NCBI GenBank assembly: GCA_945872875.1
Contig: CAMCBB010000092.1
Location: forward strand, 1 to 6,500
DNA from: Flavobacterium psychrophilum
GTDB lineage: Bacteria > Bacteroidota > Bacteroidia > Flavobacteriales > Flavobacteriaceae
Length of the DNA stretch: 6,500 bases
Direction of reading: 5' to 3'
Under the pieces are notes generated by a model, which was given only the letters and a program-made list of their open reading frames with translations, did no database searches and was not told the DNA's origin. The stretch's first letter is position 1, and each line of letters opens with the position of its first letter. Of the stretch, positions 6,090 through 6,500 are shown one piece after another. The position numbers and the translations under genes are program-made.

Positions 6090-6500
6090 AATAATTCCCT
6101 ACGAAAATCTCAATATTCTAAACAAAGAATTTGAGCCACACTTTCAAGAAAAATTCAAAGCATTTTTAGATAAAGGTTGGTATGTCTTAGGAAACGAAGT
6201 AAAAGTTTTTGAAGAAAATTATGCACATTATTGTGGTACAAAGTATTGTATTGGTGTGGCAAATGGTTTGGATGCTTTAATATTAGGGCTTCAAGTATTT
6301 GATTTTCCAAAAAAATCAGAAATTATAGTTCCGTCAAATACCTATATTGCGACTATACTTGCAATTATAAATGCAGGTCATATTCCTGTTTTGGTAGAAC
6401 CGGATATCAATACCTATAACATCAACCCCGATTTAATTGAGGCAAAAATCACTTCCAATACCAAAGCTATAATGATTGTTCATTTGTACGGACAAATTTG
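6073..6500 (+). CDS. fdtB: DegT/DnrJ/EryC1 sugar aminotransferase (FdtB/QdtB-like), 5' part
   Basis: An open frame from the ATG at 6073 runs without a stop to the right edge (142 complete codons, about a third of the usual 360-380). It encodes the N-terminal half-domain of a PLP-dependent sugar aminotransferase. Seen: GWYVLGNEVKVFEENYAHYCG at 35-55 (broken at the usual substrate-loop region), GVANGLDALILGL at 61-73, which places the cofactor-phosphate loop, VPSNTYIATILAIINAG at 86-102, PVLVEPD at 105-111, and IVHLYGQ at 135-141. The PLP lysine lies beyond the window. Following an FdtA-like isomerase, it most likely aminates C3 of the dTDP-3-keto-6-deoxyhexose to give dTDP-Fuc3N or dTDP-Qui3N. 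The start overlaps the isomerase gene by 17 nt; no other in-frame ATG occurs until Met134, so this start is well supported. C4-aminating relatives exist, so regiochemistry rests on context. Confidence 0.88.
   Translation, partial: MSHTDKIIPYENLNILNKEFEPHFQEKFKAFLDKGWYVLGNEVKVFEENYAHYCGTKYCIGVANGLDALILGLQVFDFPKKSEIIVPSNTYIATILAIINAGHIPVLVEPDINTYNINPDLIEAKITSNTKAIMIVHLYGQI

Noticed and set aside
1..6500. CRISPR arrays, tRNA or rRNA genes, insertion sequences, phage att sites
   Set aside because: I saw no regularly spaced direct repeats, no tRNA-like cloverleaf or rRNA stretches, no transposase, and no terminal inverted repeats. Coding sequence fills almost the whole window.

Overview
The window looks like Flavobacteriaceae (Bacteroidota) chromosome, probably Flavobacterium or a close relative. 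The DNA is very AT-rich, start codons lack a purine-rich Shine-Dalgarno, and both sides of the one real intergenic gap carry the Bacteroidota-type -7 element TAnnTTTG. The protein families also fit. The assignment is an inference from these traits, not from a database match.

Left part (1-2212, minus strand): a compact three-gene housekeeping operon, read right to left. It starts with tsaC (threonylcarbamoyl-AMP synthase, tRNA t6A pathway), then a CCA-adding tRNA nucleotidyltransferase with an HD domain, then the first 70 codons of ctaA (heme A synthase), which runs off the left edge. The spacings are 1 nt and 10 nt.

Middle (2213-2326): a 114-bp divergent promoter region, the only non-coding stretch of any size. 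Each strand has one perfect TAnnTTTG element. No stretch of more than 300 bases lacks a gene.

Right part (2327-6500, plus strand): six genes of a surface-glycan (O-antigen, capsule or glycoprotein-glycan type) cluster with no gap anywhere. Consecutive genes overlap by 1, 34, 1, 8 and 17 nt. The order is: methyltransferase-like protein, GT-A glycosyltransferase, TIGR04325-type methyltransferase, a second DxD glycosyltransferase, a WxcM/FdtA-type cupin sugar isomerase, and the 5' part of a DegT/DnrJ/EryC1 aminotransferase (FdtB/QdtB-like). The last two would convert dTDP-4-keto-6-deoxyglucose to a 3-amino-3,6-dideoxyhexose (Fuc3N or Qui3N). The four upstream genes would transfer and possibly methylate sugars of the same glycan. 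The acetyltransferase, flippase, polymerase and rmlA/rmlB genes expected for a full pathway are not in the window.

Nothing here is a clear-cut new system. The least understood parts are the two methyltransferase-like proteins alternating with glycosyltransferases, and the junction at 3894-3963, where coding sequences overlap in A-rich DNA and the start codon is uncertain.
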